Counted from the stretch's first letter, positions 48,689 through 58,479 are shown. The stretch: DNA of 64,000 nt from Saccharibacillus sp. O23 (GCF_002205895.1 NZ_NJDE01000018.1:62001-126000); one strand, 5' to 3'. Numbers and translations are program-made. Notes: generated from the letters alone by a model not told the origin.

Positions 48689-50703
48689 ATCAGTACGCCT
48701 TGCTCGGCAATCCGAACACGGGCAAAACGTCTCTGTTCAATATGCTCACCCGTTCTTACGAGACCGTCGGCAACTGGTCGGGAGTCACCGTCGAGAAAAG
48801 GGTAGGCACGCTTCGCGGCCGCGGCGGGCGGATCGTCGACCTTCCCGGTCTCTATTCCCTGCTTCCTCTCACGGCGGACGAAGGCGTCGCCGCACGCTTC
48901 TTAATGGAAGAAAAACCGGACTGCATGCTCAATATCGTCGATGCTTCTCAGCTTGAACGCAATCTCTACCTGACTTTGCAGCTGCTGGAGTGCGAACGTC
49001 CGATATTGATCGGGCTGAACATGGTCGACGTGGCGCGCGATCGGAACATCGCCGTCGACGCGGCGGCGCTCGAACGGGCGCTCGGCGTTCCCGTCGTCCC
49101 GATCGTCGCCCGCAAAGGAACCGGCTGCCAAGAAGTGCTTCGGGCGCTCGGCGAATCGGGGCAATCCGGGCGCGGCGGCTTTCGCGTCGATTACGGCCCC
49201 GTCGTCGAATCCGGGGTTGACCGTTTGAGCGAATTTCTGGGCGGGAAAGGTTCGTCCTCGTTTGCGGCTCCCCGCTGGACGGCTCTTCAACTGATGGAAG
49301 GAAACGAAACGGTTCGCGAGATGCTGCTTGCTCGGTCGGATCGCGGAGAGCTCGATCGTTTGATCGCGCAGATCGAACAAGAACTGTACGATTCCGGCTC
49401 GGACCGCGATCTGCCCGCTTACCTGCGGCAGGTTCGCGCCTCGCGCATCGAAGAGATCTGCCGTATCGCGATCGATCGTTCGAGCGAGCGCACGCATACC
49501 GCGACGGAACGAATCGATGCGATTCTGACCCATCGCATCTTCGGAATCCCGCTTTTTCTGGCGATGATGTTCCTGATCTTCAAGCTCACCTTCGATTGGC
49601 TCGGCAGCGTCTTGTCCGATCTGCTCGACGGCTTGATCTCCGGCACGCTCAGCGGCTGGATCTCTTCGCTCTTGACGGCACTCGGAGCTTCCGATTTCGC
49701 CCATTCCCTGATCGTGGACGGCATCGTGGGCGGAGTCGGCGGCGTGCTGGTCTTCCTGCCGCAGATCGCCATCTTGTTCCTGCTGATTTCGTTTATCGAA
49801 GACTCGGGCTATATGGCGCGGATCACGCTGCTGATGGACCACACGATGGAAGCCGTCGGCCTCAGCGGCAAAGCGTTTATCCCGTTCATCATCGGCTTCG
49901 GCTGCAACGTTCCCGCGATCATGGCCGCGCGTACGATGGAGCAGCGCAAAGACCGTCTGCTGACCACGATGCTGGTGCCGCTCATGTCCTGTTCGGCCCG
50001 TCTTCCCGTTTATGCCCTGTTCGCCGGCGTTTTCTTCGCTTCCGATCGGGCGGCCGTCGTGATGGCGCTGTATCTGCTCGGCATGGCGCTGGCGCTGGCT
50101 TTGGCCAAACTGTTCTCCCGCACTTTGATGAAAAGCGAACCGTCGCTGTTTATCGTCGAGCTGCCTCCTTACCGCATGCCCCAGCCGTTATCGCTGCTGC
50201 GCATGACGTGGGAAAAAGTCAAAGGGTTCCTGCGCAAAGCGGGCACGATCATCTTGGCCGGTTCGGTCGTCATCTGGTTTCTGTCGAACACCGGACCGGG
50301 CGGCTTCGGCGTCGGGATGAACGACAGCTTTTTGGCTTCGATCGGCGGCGCCCTGTCTACGCTCTTCGTACCGCTCGGCTTCGGAACATGGCAGGCCGGC
50401 GCGGCGCTGATTACCGGATTCATGGCGAAAGAAGTCGTCGTCTCGACCATGAACATCATCTATCAAGTGCCGGACATGGCGGGGCTGGAACATCAAGTCT
50501 CGATGGCGTTCACGCCGCTTCAAGCTTTTAGTTTTATCGCGTTCATTCTGCTCTATATCCCTTGTCTGGCTACGGTCGGCGTGATTCGCAAAGAGACGGC
50601 TTCATGGCGCTGGACCTTCTTCTCGATGGGCTATTCGCTTGTGCTGGCTTACATTGTCGCGCTCGTCATCTATCAGGGAGGCCAGCTGATCGGTCTCGGC
50701 TGA
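48685..50703 (+). CDS. feoB: FeoB, ferrous iron transporter with G domain
   Basis: A 672-residue FeoB. The N-terminal G domain has G1 GNPNTGKT (residues 8-15), G3 DLPGLYS and G4 NMVD; a helical spacer follows, and then a membrane part (about residue 280 onward) with the two gate regions and about eight to ten helices. It imports ferrous iron. Its ATG overlaps the feoA stop, and a small Cys-rich partner gene follows at 50728. A second start further upstream is unlikely. Confidence 0.95.
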   Translation: MNQYALLGNPNTGKTSLFNMLTRSYETVGNWSGVTVEKRVGTLRGRGGRIVDLPGLYSLLPLTADEGVAARFLMEEKPDCMLNIVDASQLERNLYLTLQLLECERPILIGLNMVDVARDRNIAVDAAALERALGVPVVPIVARKGTGCQEVLRALGESGQSGRGGFRVDYGPVVESGVDRLSEFLGGKGSSSFAAPRWTALQLMEGNETVREMLLARSDRGELDRLIAQIEQELYDSGSDRDLPAYLRQVRASRIEEICRIAIDRSSERTHTATERIDAILTHRIFGIPLFLAMMFLIFKLTFDWLGSVLSDLLDGLISGTLSGWISSLLTALGASDFAHSLIVDGIVGGVGGVLVFLPQIAILFLLISFIEDSGYMARITLLMDHTMEAVGLSGKAFIPFIIGFGCNVPAIMAARTMEQRKDRLLTTMLVPLMSCSARLPVYALFAGVFFASDRAAVVMALYLLGMALALALAKLFSRTLMKSEPSLFIVELPPYRMPQPLSLLRMTWEKVKGFLRKAGTIILAGSVVIWFLSNTGPGGFGVGMNDSFLASIGGALSTLFVPLGFGTWQAGAALITGFMAKEVVVSTMNIIYQVPDMAGLEHQVSMAFTPLQAFSFIAFILLYIPCLATVGVIRKETASWRWTFFSMGYSLVLAYIVALVIYQGGQLIGLG

Positions 50704-50727
50704 ATCCCGGCGAAAGGAAGAACGTTT

Positions 50728-50925
50728 ATGATCAACTGGATCATTATCGGGCTGGCTTTGGCGTATTCGGCCCGCGTGTTCGTTCGGTTCTGGAAAAAAA
50801 GCAAACAAGGCGCTTGCGCGGGATGTTCCGTTCAAGAAGACGGACGAACCCCGGCCGGCTGTCCGGGCTGTTCGCCGATCGGCTTTTCGGAAGAAGCGCG
50901 GGCCGCGATGCGCAAACGCGGCTGA
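50728..50925 (+). CDS. FeoB-associated Cys-rich membrane protein
   Basis: A 65-residue protein with one N-terminal membrane helix (MINWIIIGLALAYSARVFV) and a C-terminal Cys cluster (CAGC near residue 30, then CPGC near 45). This matches the short Cys-rich proteins found after feoB in many Firmicutes, sometimes called FeoC-like. It probably helps FeoB but the mechanism is unknown. It lies 24 bases after feoB, and a bidirectional terminator follows. Confidence 0.88.
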   Translation: MINWIIIGLALAYSARVFVRFWKKSKQGACAGCSVQEDGRTPAGCPGCSPIGFSEEARAAMRKRG

Positions 50926-50957
50926 CTCCGCTTTTTCGGCCTGGAATTCCGGCATGC

Positions 50958-50996
50958 GAAAAACCACGAACTTCATCGGGAAGTTCGCGGTTTTTC
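50958..50996. terminator. Bidirectional terminator after the feo operon
   Basis: GAAAAACCACGAACTTC (50958-50974) pairs with 50980-50996 with one mismatch; A and T runs on both sides serve the rightward feo operon and the leftward DUF4129 gene. Confidence 0.88.
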
Positions 50997-51016
50997 TTGC
51001 TTTGAAGAAAAAAGGT

Positions 51017-52345
51017 TCATCCGTCGCCTTGCTTCGGCTTCTCGGCGTAACGCGTCTGATTATAGCGCTCGATCACTTGTTCGACCTGCGTCTCGTCGAG
51101 TTCGCGATAAGCGGGCTGAGCCGCAAGTTCGCGGCCTGTCTCGCTCGGCGTCAACCACGGACGGAACGCGTAGCCGCGCCGCACGGCTTCGCGAACCAAT
51201 CGGAAATAATCGCGGCGCGGGCCGCTTGCGGGCTCGGCGAACCGCGAAAGTCCGGACCGGACTTTGCCCGAACGACGGGAACCGATGATTTCCGTCGTAT
51301 CCCGATAAGCTTCTTCGTCTTCTCGGCTTTCGATCCCGGCGGTGATCCGCAGATTCGCCAGCAGCCGCTTGAACCAATCGGGCAGCCACTCGCCGAATAC
51401 GACGAACAAGAACCTCAGCGAGTAATACGCTGCCGGCACGATCGACGCCGCTGCGCTAATCGCGACGACCCAATCGATCCATTTGTAGCTGCCGTCGTCC
51501 CGTTCGTTCGCCGCATCGGCATAATCTTGCTGACATTGAGGCGGCAGACGATCGATCGAGACCGGCCTTCCTTCTTGCTCGGCTTGATCGCGCTCTTTCT
51601 CGTAGAGGATCAAACATTCGACAGCCGGTTCGCGCGTCGGCGCGGATCCGTCCGCAACGACCGGAACGCCTTGCGTTTCTTGCGCACGAGGCAGGCCGCC
51701 GAACGGATTGTTCGACGGGAACAGCAGACCTGCGCCCACGATCAACAGCAGCAGTACGGCCACGAATCCCCGATTCGCGTATAACAGCCGATTGGCGGGC
51801 ATTTCTTCGCTCGCGGACAATCCTTGCGACTCCCTCACCCGATGCGTGTTCCGGCGAAGCAGGATCAGCGCCAGCGTCAGCGCGCAGGACAGATAGAGAG
51901 AGAAGCGGTATTCGCTCAGCCCCAACTTTAAAACGAAAGACAGCCGATATAAGACGATTCCGGCCGCCAACCATGCGGAAGCCGCCAGCGTCTCCGCTCG
52001 GCTGCTCGGCGGTATGCGGAATTCCCGGTACACGCCACGACTGCCCGCGATCAGCAGCACGATCAGCAAGCAGAAGATCTGCCCTAACGCGAACTCGGGC
52101 TGCGAGGCCGCGATCGCCGCGACGAGCAGGATCGGCAGCGCCGCCGAAGCCGGATAAGCCGGTTCCCGCCGCAGGCGCTTGGCCGCGACGCCGCCGCCGA
52201 GCACGCCCAGTCCGAACGCGGCCCAGAGCAAGACGGGCGGAATTTCGATCACGTAGACCGCCAAGATCAGCAGCAGCGGATAGATCGGCAGCGTTTCGCC
52301 GAGCGCGGACCGCAGCGCCGTATTCCATAATCCCGTTTTCTTCAT
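51017..52345 (-). CDS. DUF4129 membrane protein, distal copy
   Basis: A 442-residue protein with several hydrophobic helices in the N-terminal half, a loop, one more membrane helix near 290-310, and a C-terminal DUF4129 region (about 365-440) ending in ERYNQTRYAEK. It resembles its paralogue at 53566. The transglutaminase core found in TgpA/YebA-type relatives is not visible in either copy. It is the last gene of the moxR unit; its ATG overlaps the DUF58 stop (ATGA). The role is unknown, probably at the envelope. Confidence 0.85.
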   Translation of the reverse strand: MKKTGLWNTALRSALGETLPIYPLLLILAVYVIEIPPVLLWAAFGLGVLGGGVAAKRLRREPAYPASAALPILLVAAIAASQPEFALGQIFCLLIVLLIAGSRGVYREFRIPPSSRAETLAASAWLAAGIVLYRLSFVLKLGLSEYRFSLYLSCALTLALILLRRNTHRVRESQGLSASEEMPANRLLYANRGFVAVLLLLIVGAGLLFPSNNPFGGLPRAQETQGVPVVADGSAPTREPAVECLILYEKERDQAEQEGRPVSIDRLPPQCQQDYADAANERDDGSYKWIDWVVAISAAASIVPAAYYSLRFLFVVFGEWLPDWFKRLLANLRITAGIESREDEEAYRDTTEIIGSRRSGKVRSGLSRFAEPASGPRRDYFRLVREAVRRGYAFRPWLTPSETGRELAAQPAYRELDETQVEQVIERYNQTRYAEKPKQGDG

Positions 52346-53496
52346 GCGCCGACCTCCTTGCGCAGATCCGGCTCGCGAGGCGATTCCGGACGGGCCGAAG
52401 CGGCGGAAGCATCGTCCGTCGGACGGAAAATGCCGATGCGATGGCCCATGCGCTCCAGCGGTTCGGCGGCTCGCCGAATCTCCGCCTCGTCCGCCGAACT
52501 GACGATCAAGTAATCGCAGGCCGCGGAGCGTTCCCGCGCTTCGCCGTTCAACGTCTCGGCCAGCGTCTGCCGTTCTTTGAGCCGGATGCCGGCCATCGCT
52601 TCCAGCAGCAGATGCCGATGCGGTGCTCCGCTTCCCGCAAGTACTCGCGGAGCGGAGAGCGTATGCGCGTTATGAACGAATCCGACCGGCACGCCCGACG
52701 CGATCAAACGATCGGCGCAGGTGGCGGCCAGACTGATCGCCCGCTCGGCTTCGGCTTCGCCGCTCCCGCTTGCCAGACCCGCGACGACGTTGCCGATATC
52801 CAGCACGATCATCACCCGCGGATCGGCCGAATGCCCCTGCTTATAGACTTGAAGCCCACCGGTCCGCGCGGTCGCTTTCCAATCGATTCGGTTCATCGGG
52901 TCGCCCGGCGCGTATTCCCGGGAACCTTCGATCATGAACGGATCTTCCAAGATCCAGCGGCGCACCGCGAATTCCCCCTGCCAGCTATGCCAAGCATAAG
53001 GCAGCTCGCGATCTTCCAGCAGCGCGGGATAGACGATCAGCGGACTTTCGACGTTCAGCGAGCGCGAGCGAATAACGAACCCGAGCAGATCCCCGGCCGT
53101 CATGAACACCGTCGACAGCCGGAAGATTCCGCGATTTTCGCAGACGACGAAATGCCGACGCGTCACGCGCCGGCCCGGCAGCAAAGCGAATCCGCTGGTA
53201 TGCGTCTGATACACGCTGCCCTGTTCCATCTTCGAGACGGTATTTCCGCGAAAACGAAAAGCGGCCGGAAATTCCGACTCCAGCCGCAGCCACGGAACCG
53301 GCAGCTTTTTGCGGTTCTCGATCACTTCGATCAATTCCAGACGATCGCCCGCGAAGCAGCGTTCGCGGTCGAATCTTCGGCTGTAGACGATCCCGCGCAG
53401 CGAGCCGCGCCCGATCAGCAGCGCTTGGGCCGCGATCAGGATCGCTCCGGCCAACAACAATCCCAACAATGCCAAACGCTTCCCTTCTTTCTGCAT
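52342..53496 (-). CDS. DUF58 protein, distal copy
   Basis: A 384-residue protein with one or two N-terminal membrane helices and a DUF58 domain. The signature is REYAPGDPMNRIDWKATAR near residue 195, followed by a VWA-like fold. It is about as long as, and very similar to, the copy at 54840. In MoxR systems DUF58 proteins pair with the AAA ATPase, acting in complex assembly or stress response; the substrate here is unknown. It ends in an ATGA overlap with the downstream DUF4129 gene. Confidence 0.88.
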   Translation of the reverse strand: MQKEGKRLALLGLLLAGAILIAAQALLIGRGSLRGIVYSRRFDRERCFAGDRLELIEVIENRKKLPVPWLRLESEFPAAFRFRGNTVSKMEQGSVYQTHTSGFALLPGRRVTRRHFVVCENRGIFRLSTVFMTAGDLLGFVIRSRSLNVESPLIVYPALLEDRELPYAWHSWQGEFAVRRWILEDPFMIEGSREYAPGDPMNRIDWKATARTGGLQVYKQGHSADPRVMIVLDIGNVVAGLASGSGEAEAERAISLAATCADRLIASGVPVGFVHNAHTLSAPRVLAGSGAPHRHLLLEAMAGIRLKERQTLAETLNGEARERSAACDYLIVSSADEAEIRRAAEPLERMGHRIGIFRPTDDASAASARPESPREPDLRKEVGA

Positions 53497-53565
53497 AGGC
53501 GGCCTGCGCCAATATTTCCTGTTCTCTCCATTATAAGCGGGCAGGCCTTACCGAAGCAAAGCGCG

Positions 53566-54843
53566 TTATTCTTTTTCGCCGTAGCGGGCTTGATTGTACC
53601 GCTCGACCAATTGGTCCAACTCGGAAGGCGACAACTCCGTATAACGGCTCTGCGCCAGTTCTTTGCCCGTCTCCGCCGGCGTTCGGCTGGAGACGAACGG
53701 CAGGCCTTTGCGCAGCGCTTGCAGGACGACGCTGCGATAACGCAGGCGCGGATCGTCGCCGGCATATTCGGCTTCGCGGCGTCCCGAGCCGAAGCGGAAA
53801 CGGCGCTTCCGCTTGCCTGTCTCTTCGGCGGACAGCTTCTCCGCCCGGTCCGTATAGCTCGCGCCGCTTTGCACGGCGCGCATTTCCCGCATCAGTCCCA
53901 GACGCGCGGCGATCTTGCGAACCAGATTGCGGATGCCGTTGGGCAGCCAACGGCCGAACAACCGGTACAATAACCATAGCGCCAACGCCGCGACCAACGC
54001 CCAGAAGACCGTTTGGAACGCGTAGCCGATGATCTTGAGCCATAACGGCGTTTCCTGCTTCTCGCCCATCTCCAGCAGTTCGGAATAATCGGCGGACGGC
54101 ATGCCCGGAGATTCCGGCACCGGCGCGCCTTGCGGAGTTCCGCCCGCAAAAAGGGATAACCACCAGCGACGGATCGCGTTCAAGATGCCCGTCGGTCCTC
54201 CGATCATGCCGGCAAGCACGATAAAAGCCGCCACGATCCAAGTCAATCTGCGATTCGCCGTCAGAATGTTCGACAGCGCGGACGTTTCCGCGCCCGCTTC
54301 GTTACGTACCCGATCGCCGTTGACCAGCAGCAGCGTCAGGGCGAGCAGCACTACCGACAGCAGATACAGCTGAGGCCGGTATCCGGCGAGTTCCGGGACG
54401 CGTCCCGCAACGATATAGAGAACGAACATCGCCGCGATCCCGGTCATCGGAATCCGCACCCACATATTGTCCCATAACTGCCTCCGGCCGACGAGCAGGC
54501 CGCGCAGCGCCGACAGCAGCAGCAGCGCGGCCGCGACTCCCCGGGCGAGCAGACCGCCCGGAATCGCCAGCGCAAGCAGCAGCGCGATAACGAACGGCAG
54601 CGCGGCCATCCACCCGGCCGCCCGCCCTTCGGCCTGCCGCAGTCCGATCAGGCTGCCGCCGGCATGCAGCAGCAGCATCGGCAGAATCAGCAGCAGGTCC
54701 GGCTGACGCACGGCATAATGCGCCAGTACGGCGACCGGCGCATACGCGGCGGCGATCTCGAGCAGCGAGTAAGCCGCAGGTCGGCCGAATCCCCGCAGCA
54801 GCGGGCTCCGCTCCGTCACTTCCCCGTTCTTGGTCTTCGTCAT
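53566..54843 (-). CDS. DUF4129 membrane protein, proximal copy
   Basis: A 425-residue protein with about seven hydrophobic helices in the first 240 residues, one more near 280-300, and a C-terminal DUF4129 domain (about 345-425) ending in VERYNQARYGEK. It matches the distal copy in layout and tail but the sequence has diverged. No transglutaminase core is seen. Its ATG overlaps the stop of the proximal DUF58 gene. About 70 bases separate it from the second DUF58 gene. Confidence 0.85.
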   Translation of the reverse strand: MTKTKNGEVTERSPLLRGFGRPAAYSLLEIAAAYAPVAVLAHYAVRQPDLLLILPMLLLHAGGSLIGLRQAEGRAAGWMAALPFVIALLLALAIPGGLLARGVAAALLLLSALRGLLVGRRQLWDNMWVRIPMTGIAAMFVLYIVAGRVPELAGYRPQLYLLSVVLLALTLLLVNGDRVRNEAGAETSALSNILTANRRLTWIVAAFIVLAGMIGGPTGILNAIRRWWLSLFAGGTPQGAPVPESPGMPSADYSELLEMGEKQETPLWLKIIGYAFQTVFWALVAALALWLLYRLFGRWLPNGIRNLVRKIAARLGLMREMRAVQSGASYTDRAEKLSAEETGKRKRRFRFGSGRREAEYAGDDPRLRYRSVVLQALRKGLPFVSSRTPAETGKELAQSRYTELSPSELDQLVERYNQARYGEKE

Positions 54844-55994
54844 AGAACGGCCTCCTCTCTCCGCGCCGCTTCGCGGCGCTCGGCCGACCGCACGGCCGGT
54901 CGTTCTCCGGCCGGCGCATCGGCGGCGAAGCCCGTCACGCCGACCCGGTGGCCGAGCTGTTCCAGCGCGGCGATCGCTTCTTCCAGCTTGGACGAGCGAT
55001 GCGCCGTGACCAGCAGATAGTCGATCGGCTCCCGGAATTCGCGCTGCGCTTCAAGCTGCAGCAGCTCGTGGAACGGCAGGCGCGATTTCAATTCGAACGC
55101 CGCCATCGCTTCCATCATCCGGTTCAGATGCACCGGCCCGTAATCCGTCTCCAGCCGGCATCCTTCTTCGCCGAGTTGGGAATTGCCGTTATGCGCGAAG
55201 CCCGCGGCCATGCCTTGGCCGATCAGCGAAGCCGCGCAGGTCGCGGCGAGCGACAGTTGGCGTTCGATCAGCGAAGTCCGGGTCACGACGCTCCACATCG
55301 TCTCCGAATCTTCGACGTTCAGCAGGATCATCACGCGCGGGTCCGCGGAATAGCCGTTCTTGTGCACTTGAAGCTGGCCGGTTCGCGCGCTGGCTTTCCA
55401 ATGGATCCGGTTCATGGGATCGCCCGCGGCGTATTGCCGCACGCCGGTGATCAGAAACGGATCGTCCACGATCCAACGCCGCACCGACAGTTCGCCCTGC
55501 CACGTTTTCCAAGAAATCGGCAGTTCGTCGTCCGCGATCAATCGGGGATGGATGACCATGCGCATATTGAGCTCGACCTTTTTTGAAGGCGCATACAATC
55601 CGAGCAGGTCGCCGCCCGTCATCGTGGCCGACTCGATCGGATAGATCCCGCGCGCGCTGCAGCGGATCTGGTGCGTTCGGGTGATCTTCGTCCGGGCCGG
55701 CAGGGTGAACAAGCTGGTATGATTCTGATAGATATTGCCTTCGCTGACATTGGTATCGGAACTGCGGGCGAACGACAAAGCCGAAGGCAGCATCGCTTCG
55801 AGCCGGAGCCACGGAACGGGCAGCGGCTTGCGATTGGACAACGTCTCGACCATCTCGATCTGCTCGCCTTCCCGGCAGACGTAGCGGCTGAAGCTGCGTT
55901 CGTATCCCAGACGGGCCAGCGCCGGTTTGCCCAGCAGCCAGCCTTGCAGAAGAACGATCAGCGCCGCGAGCAGCAATAGTCCGAGCAGCGCCAT
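54840..55994 (-). CDS. DUF58 protein, proximal copy
   Basis: A 384-residue DUF58 protein with two N-terminal membrane helices and the signature RQYAAGDPMNRIHWKASAR near residue 195. It starts directly after the moxR stop (TAA followed at once by ATG), so translation is tightly linked. With the distal copy it makes a duplicated DUF58-DUF4129 module behind one moxR gene. Confidence 0.88.
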   Translation of the reverse strand: MALLGLLLLAALIVLLQGWLLGKPALARLGYERSFSRYVCREGEQIEMVETLSNRKPLPVPWLRLEAMLPSALSFARSSDTNVSEGNIYQNHTSLFTLPARTKITRTHQIRCSARGIYPIESATMTGGDLLGLYAPSKKVELNMRMVIHPRLIADDELPISWKTWQGELSVRRWIVDDPFLITGVRQYAAGDPMNRIHWKASARTGQLQVHKNGYSADPRVMILLNVEDSETMWSVVTRTSLIERQLSLAATCAASLIGQGMAAGFAHNGNSQLGEEGCRLETDYGPVHLNRMMEAMAAFELKSRLPFHELLQLEAQREFREPIDYLLVTAHRSSKLEEAIAALEQLGHRVGVTGFAADAPAGERPAVRSAERREAARREEAVL

Positions 55995-56963
55995 TTATCT
56001 CACTTCGCTTTCCAGTCCCTCTTCGCTCGGTACGGGGACGCGATCGGTCAATTCGTTCAGAATGCGCTCGGCCGGATTGCCCTGCTGATCGTAGCGGTTG
56101 TTCAGCACGAGGCGGTGGGCGCAGACCGGAGCGAGCAGCTTTTTCACGTCGTCGGGCAGGATGTAATCGCGTCCTTTGAGCGCCGCGTAGGCTTGGCAGG
56201 CGCGCAGCAGCGACTGCGTTCCGCGCGGGCTGATGCCCAGCGCAAGCTCCGGATGGCTTCGCGAAGCGTCCGCCAGCGCCACGATGTAATCGAGCAGATC
56301 GTCGGCGATCTTCACTTGGCGGCACGTCGTCTGCGCTTCCAGCACTTCCTGCGCCGTCGCCGTCATGTCGGCCGATCCCGCGCTCAGTCCGCCGACCTGC
56401 ACGGTACGCCGCAGAATCTCGCGTCCTTCCGCGGCCGACGGATACCCCAATTTCATGCGGATCATGAACCGGTCCATCTGCGCTTCCGGCAGCGGGAACG
56501 TGCCTTGATTGTCGACCGGGTTCTGCGTAGCCAGCACCATGAACGGCTGCTCCAGCTTCATCGTTTCGCCGTCGACGCTGATCTGGCGCTCTTCCATGCA
56601 TTCCAGCAGGCTGGATTGGGTGCGCGGCGTCGCCCGGTTGATCTCGTCGGCCAGCACGATGCTCGCGAACAGCGGACCCGGACGGAAATGGAACTCGCCG
56701 TCTTTTTGATTATAGAAATGGATGCCCGTCAAGTCCGAGGGCAGCAGATCGGGCGTGAATTGGATACGTTGAAAGCTCAGGCTGAGCGAAGCGGCAAGAC
56801 TTTTGGCCAGCATCGTTTTGCCCGTGCCCGGCACGTCTTCGAGCAGTACATGGCCCGAAGCGAGCAGCGCGGTCAGCAGCAGATCGACCTCTTCGTCTTT
56901 GCCGACGATGATTTTTCCGATATTTTGCTTGAGTCTGGATGCGAGTTCTTGTACGTTTTTCAT
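55995..56963 (-). CDS. MoxR-family AAA ATPase
   Basis: A 322-residue MoxR-type AAA+ ATPase: Walker A GTGKT near residue 45, Walker B LADEINRA near 107, sensor 1 ATQNP, and the C-terminal lid with SPRGTQ. It is expected to remodel protein complexes together with the DUF58 proteins encoded next. The ATG at 56963 follows GGAGG by seven bases; the longer frame to 57008 is upstream leader. It is the first gene of a five-gene unit. Confidence 0.93.
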   Translation of the reverse strand: MKNVQELASRLKQNIGKIIVGKDEEVDLLLTALLASGHVLLEDVPGTGKTMLAKSLAASLSLSFQRIQFTPDLLPSDLTGIHFYNQKDGEFHFRPGPLFASIVLADEINRATPRTQSSLLECMEERQISVDGETMKLEQPFMVLATQNPVDNQGTFPLPEAQMDRFMIRMKLGYPSAAEGREILRRTVQVGGLSAGSADMTATAQEVLEAQTTCRQVKIADDLLDYIVALADASRSHPELALGISPRGTQSLLRACQAYAALKGRDYILPDDVKKLLAPVCAHRLVLNNRYDQQGNPAERILNELTDRVPVPSEEGLESEVR

Positions 56964-57148
56964 GAACCTTCCTCCGTCTTCCCTATTCCGCGTCCTGCAT
57001 AAAGGCAAATCGCCGTCCGGGATATGTATTTTGATTCGTTTGCTTTCCTGTTTCTTCCTACGCTTCTATTCTAACAAACGCGATAGCGTTTTCCAAACGC
57101 TGCGAACGATGTTCCGTTTCAGCAAACGAAACGATTCGACCAAAAAAC

Positions 57149-57190
57149 GAAAAACCGGAAGCGATCGTCTGCGATCGCTTCCGGTTTTTC
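57149..57190. terminator. Strong terminator between moxR and the zinc-ribbon gene
   Basis: A perfect nineteen-base stem (57149-57167 with 57172-57190) with A and T runs on either side. It ends the leftward gene at 57213. Confidence 0.95.
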
Positions 57191-57212
57191 CGTTCTATTC
57201 GGCAGGGATTCG

Positions 57213-57632
57213 TCAAGCGCCGCGGCCGTTCCCGCTCTGAAGCTTCTCCAGCTTCTGACTCATGACCGCAAGGCGGCGTTTCAATTCGATCTGCCAACGT
57301 TTATCTTCCATCTGTTTGGCGACGGCGAGCAGGTCGAGCGACAGATCGATCTGGTTGCGTACCGCCTCCATCTTGTTATCGCTGTCGACGCTGACGCAGT
57401 TGGAGAAAATCTCTGCGTCGTCTTCAAGCACGTAATCTTGGAAATCGATCTCCGATTCGCCGTCGCCGTGCGCGTATTCGGCCAAGATCTCGTATTCGCT
57501 TTCGACTTTATAATGAACTTCGATACGCTGGCATACCGGACAATACAGCAAGGGAACGTTATGAACTTGGGTTCGATAATGGGTCAATGTTCCTTTGGTT
57601 CCGATCATGCTCGCTCCGCAGCAGAAACTCAT
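57213..57632 (-). CDS. Zinc-ribbon-like small protein (YgiT-type), hypothetical
   Basis: A 139-residue protein. The N-terminal half has four cysteines in two pairs (FCCGAS at residues 4-5 and LYCPVC near 31-34), a layout like YgiT-type zinc ribbons; an acidic middle (ILAEYAHGDGESEID) and a charged helical C-terminus follow. Function unknown. The ATG at 57632 follows AGGAGGGTGA. It is a single gene with a strong terminator. Confidence 0.7.
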   Translation of the reverse strand: MSFCCGASMIGTKGTLTHYRTQVHNVPLLYCPVCQRIEVHYKVESEYEILAEYAHGDGESEIDFQDYVLEDDAEIFSNCVSVDSDNKMEAVRNQIDLSLDLLAVAKQMEDKRWQIELKRRLAVMSQKLEKLQSGNGRGA

Positions 57633-57754
57633 GGCCGTTCACCCTCCTTGTCGGCTTACTTTGATTCTATTTAACCACTTTAAGCGGCAATGAACGCTTC
57701 GCTTTGGCTTTCATCTTAGCATGGAATTTCGACGCGTGCCATAGGGTAAAGGTG

Positions 57755-57795
57755 CAAAAAAGCCTTCTTTCCGACAAGGTCGGGAAAGAAGGCTT
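57755..57795 (-). terminator. Terminator of the peroxiredoxin gene
   Basis: AAGCCTTCTTTCC (from 57760) and the partner arm to 57795 form a hairpin of about sixteen bases followed on the minus strand by five or more T. Confidence 0.9.
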
Positions 57796-57840
57796 GCGCC
57801 GTAAAACGTTCAAGCGGCAGGGCCGCTCGGCGTACGGTTC

Positions 57841-58380
57841 TTACAGGTTTTGGTCGCCCGGTTTCCAGTTCATCGGGCACAGACCGCCGGATTGCAGAGC
57901 TTGAAGAACGCGAAGCGTTTCTTCTACGCTGCGGCCTACGTCGTTGTGGTTGACGACTTGGTATTTCAGTTCGCCTTCCGGATCGATGATGAACAGGCCG
58001 CGCAGCGCGACGCCTTCTTCTTCGATCAGTACGCCGTAATCGCTAGCGACTTTCTTGGTGATGTCGGATGCCAGCGGGAAGTTGATCTTGCCCAGGCCGC
58101 CGATTTCGCTCGAAGCGTTGATCCAAGCTTTGTGGCTGTGGACGGAGTCGATGCTGACGCCGAGAACTTCGGTGTCGAGCGTCTGGAAATCTCCGTACGC
58201 GTCGCTCAGTGCCGTGATTTCGGTCGGGCACACGAACGTGAAGTCGAGCGGGTAGAAGAAGAACACGAGCCATTTGCCGCGGTAATCTTCCAGGGATACT
58301 TTACCGAAGTCTTGTCCGTCTCCGGAGACGGTTTCCATTGTAAAGGCCGGAGCCGGTTTGCCTACCAAACGTTCTGCCAT
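57841..58380 (-). CDS. 2-Cys peroxiredoxin (AhpC/Prx1 type)
   Basis: A 179-residue typical 2-Cys peroxiredoxin. The peroxidatic Cys51 lies in TFVCPTE and the resolving Cys168 in GGLCPMNWKPG. It reduces hydrogen peroxide and organic peroxides in the cytoplasm with help from a thioredoxin- or AhpF-like reductase, not present nearby. The ATG at 58380 follows GGAGG. A promoter is at 58451-58479. It is a single gene. Confidence 0.95.
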   Translation of the reverse strand: MAERLVGKPAPAFTMETVSGDGQDFGKVSLEDYRGKWLVFFFYPLDFTFVCPTEITALSDAYGDFQTLDTEVLGVSIDSVHSHKAWINASSEIGGLGKINFPLASDITKKVASDYGVLIEEEGVALRGLFIIDPEGELKYQVVNHNDVGRSVEETLRVLQALQSGGLCPMNWKPGDQNL

Positions 58381-58450
58381 TTGCGTAAATCCTCCTCAAA
58401 ATGACGCCCGGTGAAGAGCGTTTTCTGAATATTCTGAAACTCATGAGACT

Positions 58451-58479
58451 ATGTTATCACCGGGATTTTTCGAAGTCAA
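58451..58479 (-). promoter_or_regulatory. Promoter of the peroxiredoxin gene
   Basis: TTGACT (58479-58474) and TAACAT (58456-58451) are 17 bases apart on the minus strand. TTATAAT just upstream resembles one half of a PerR box, but the other half is not clear. Confidence 0.7.
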
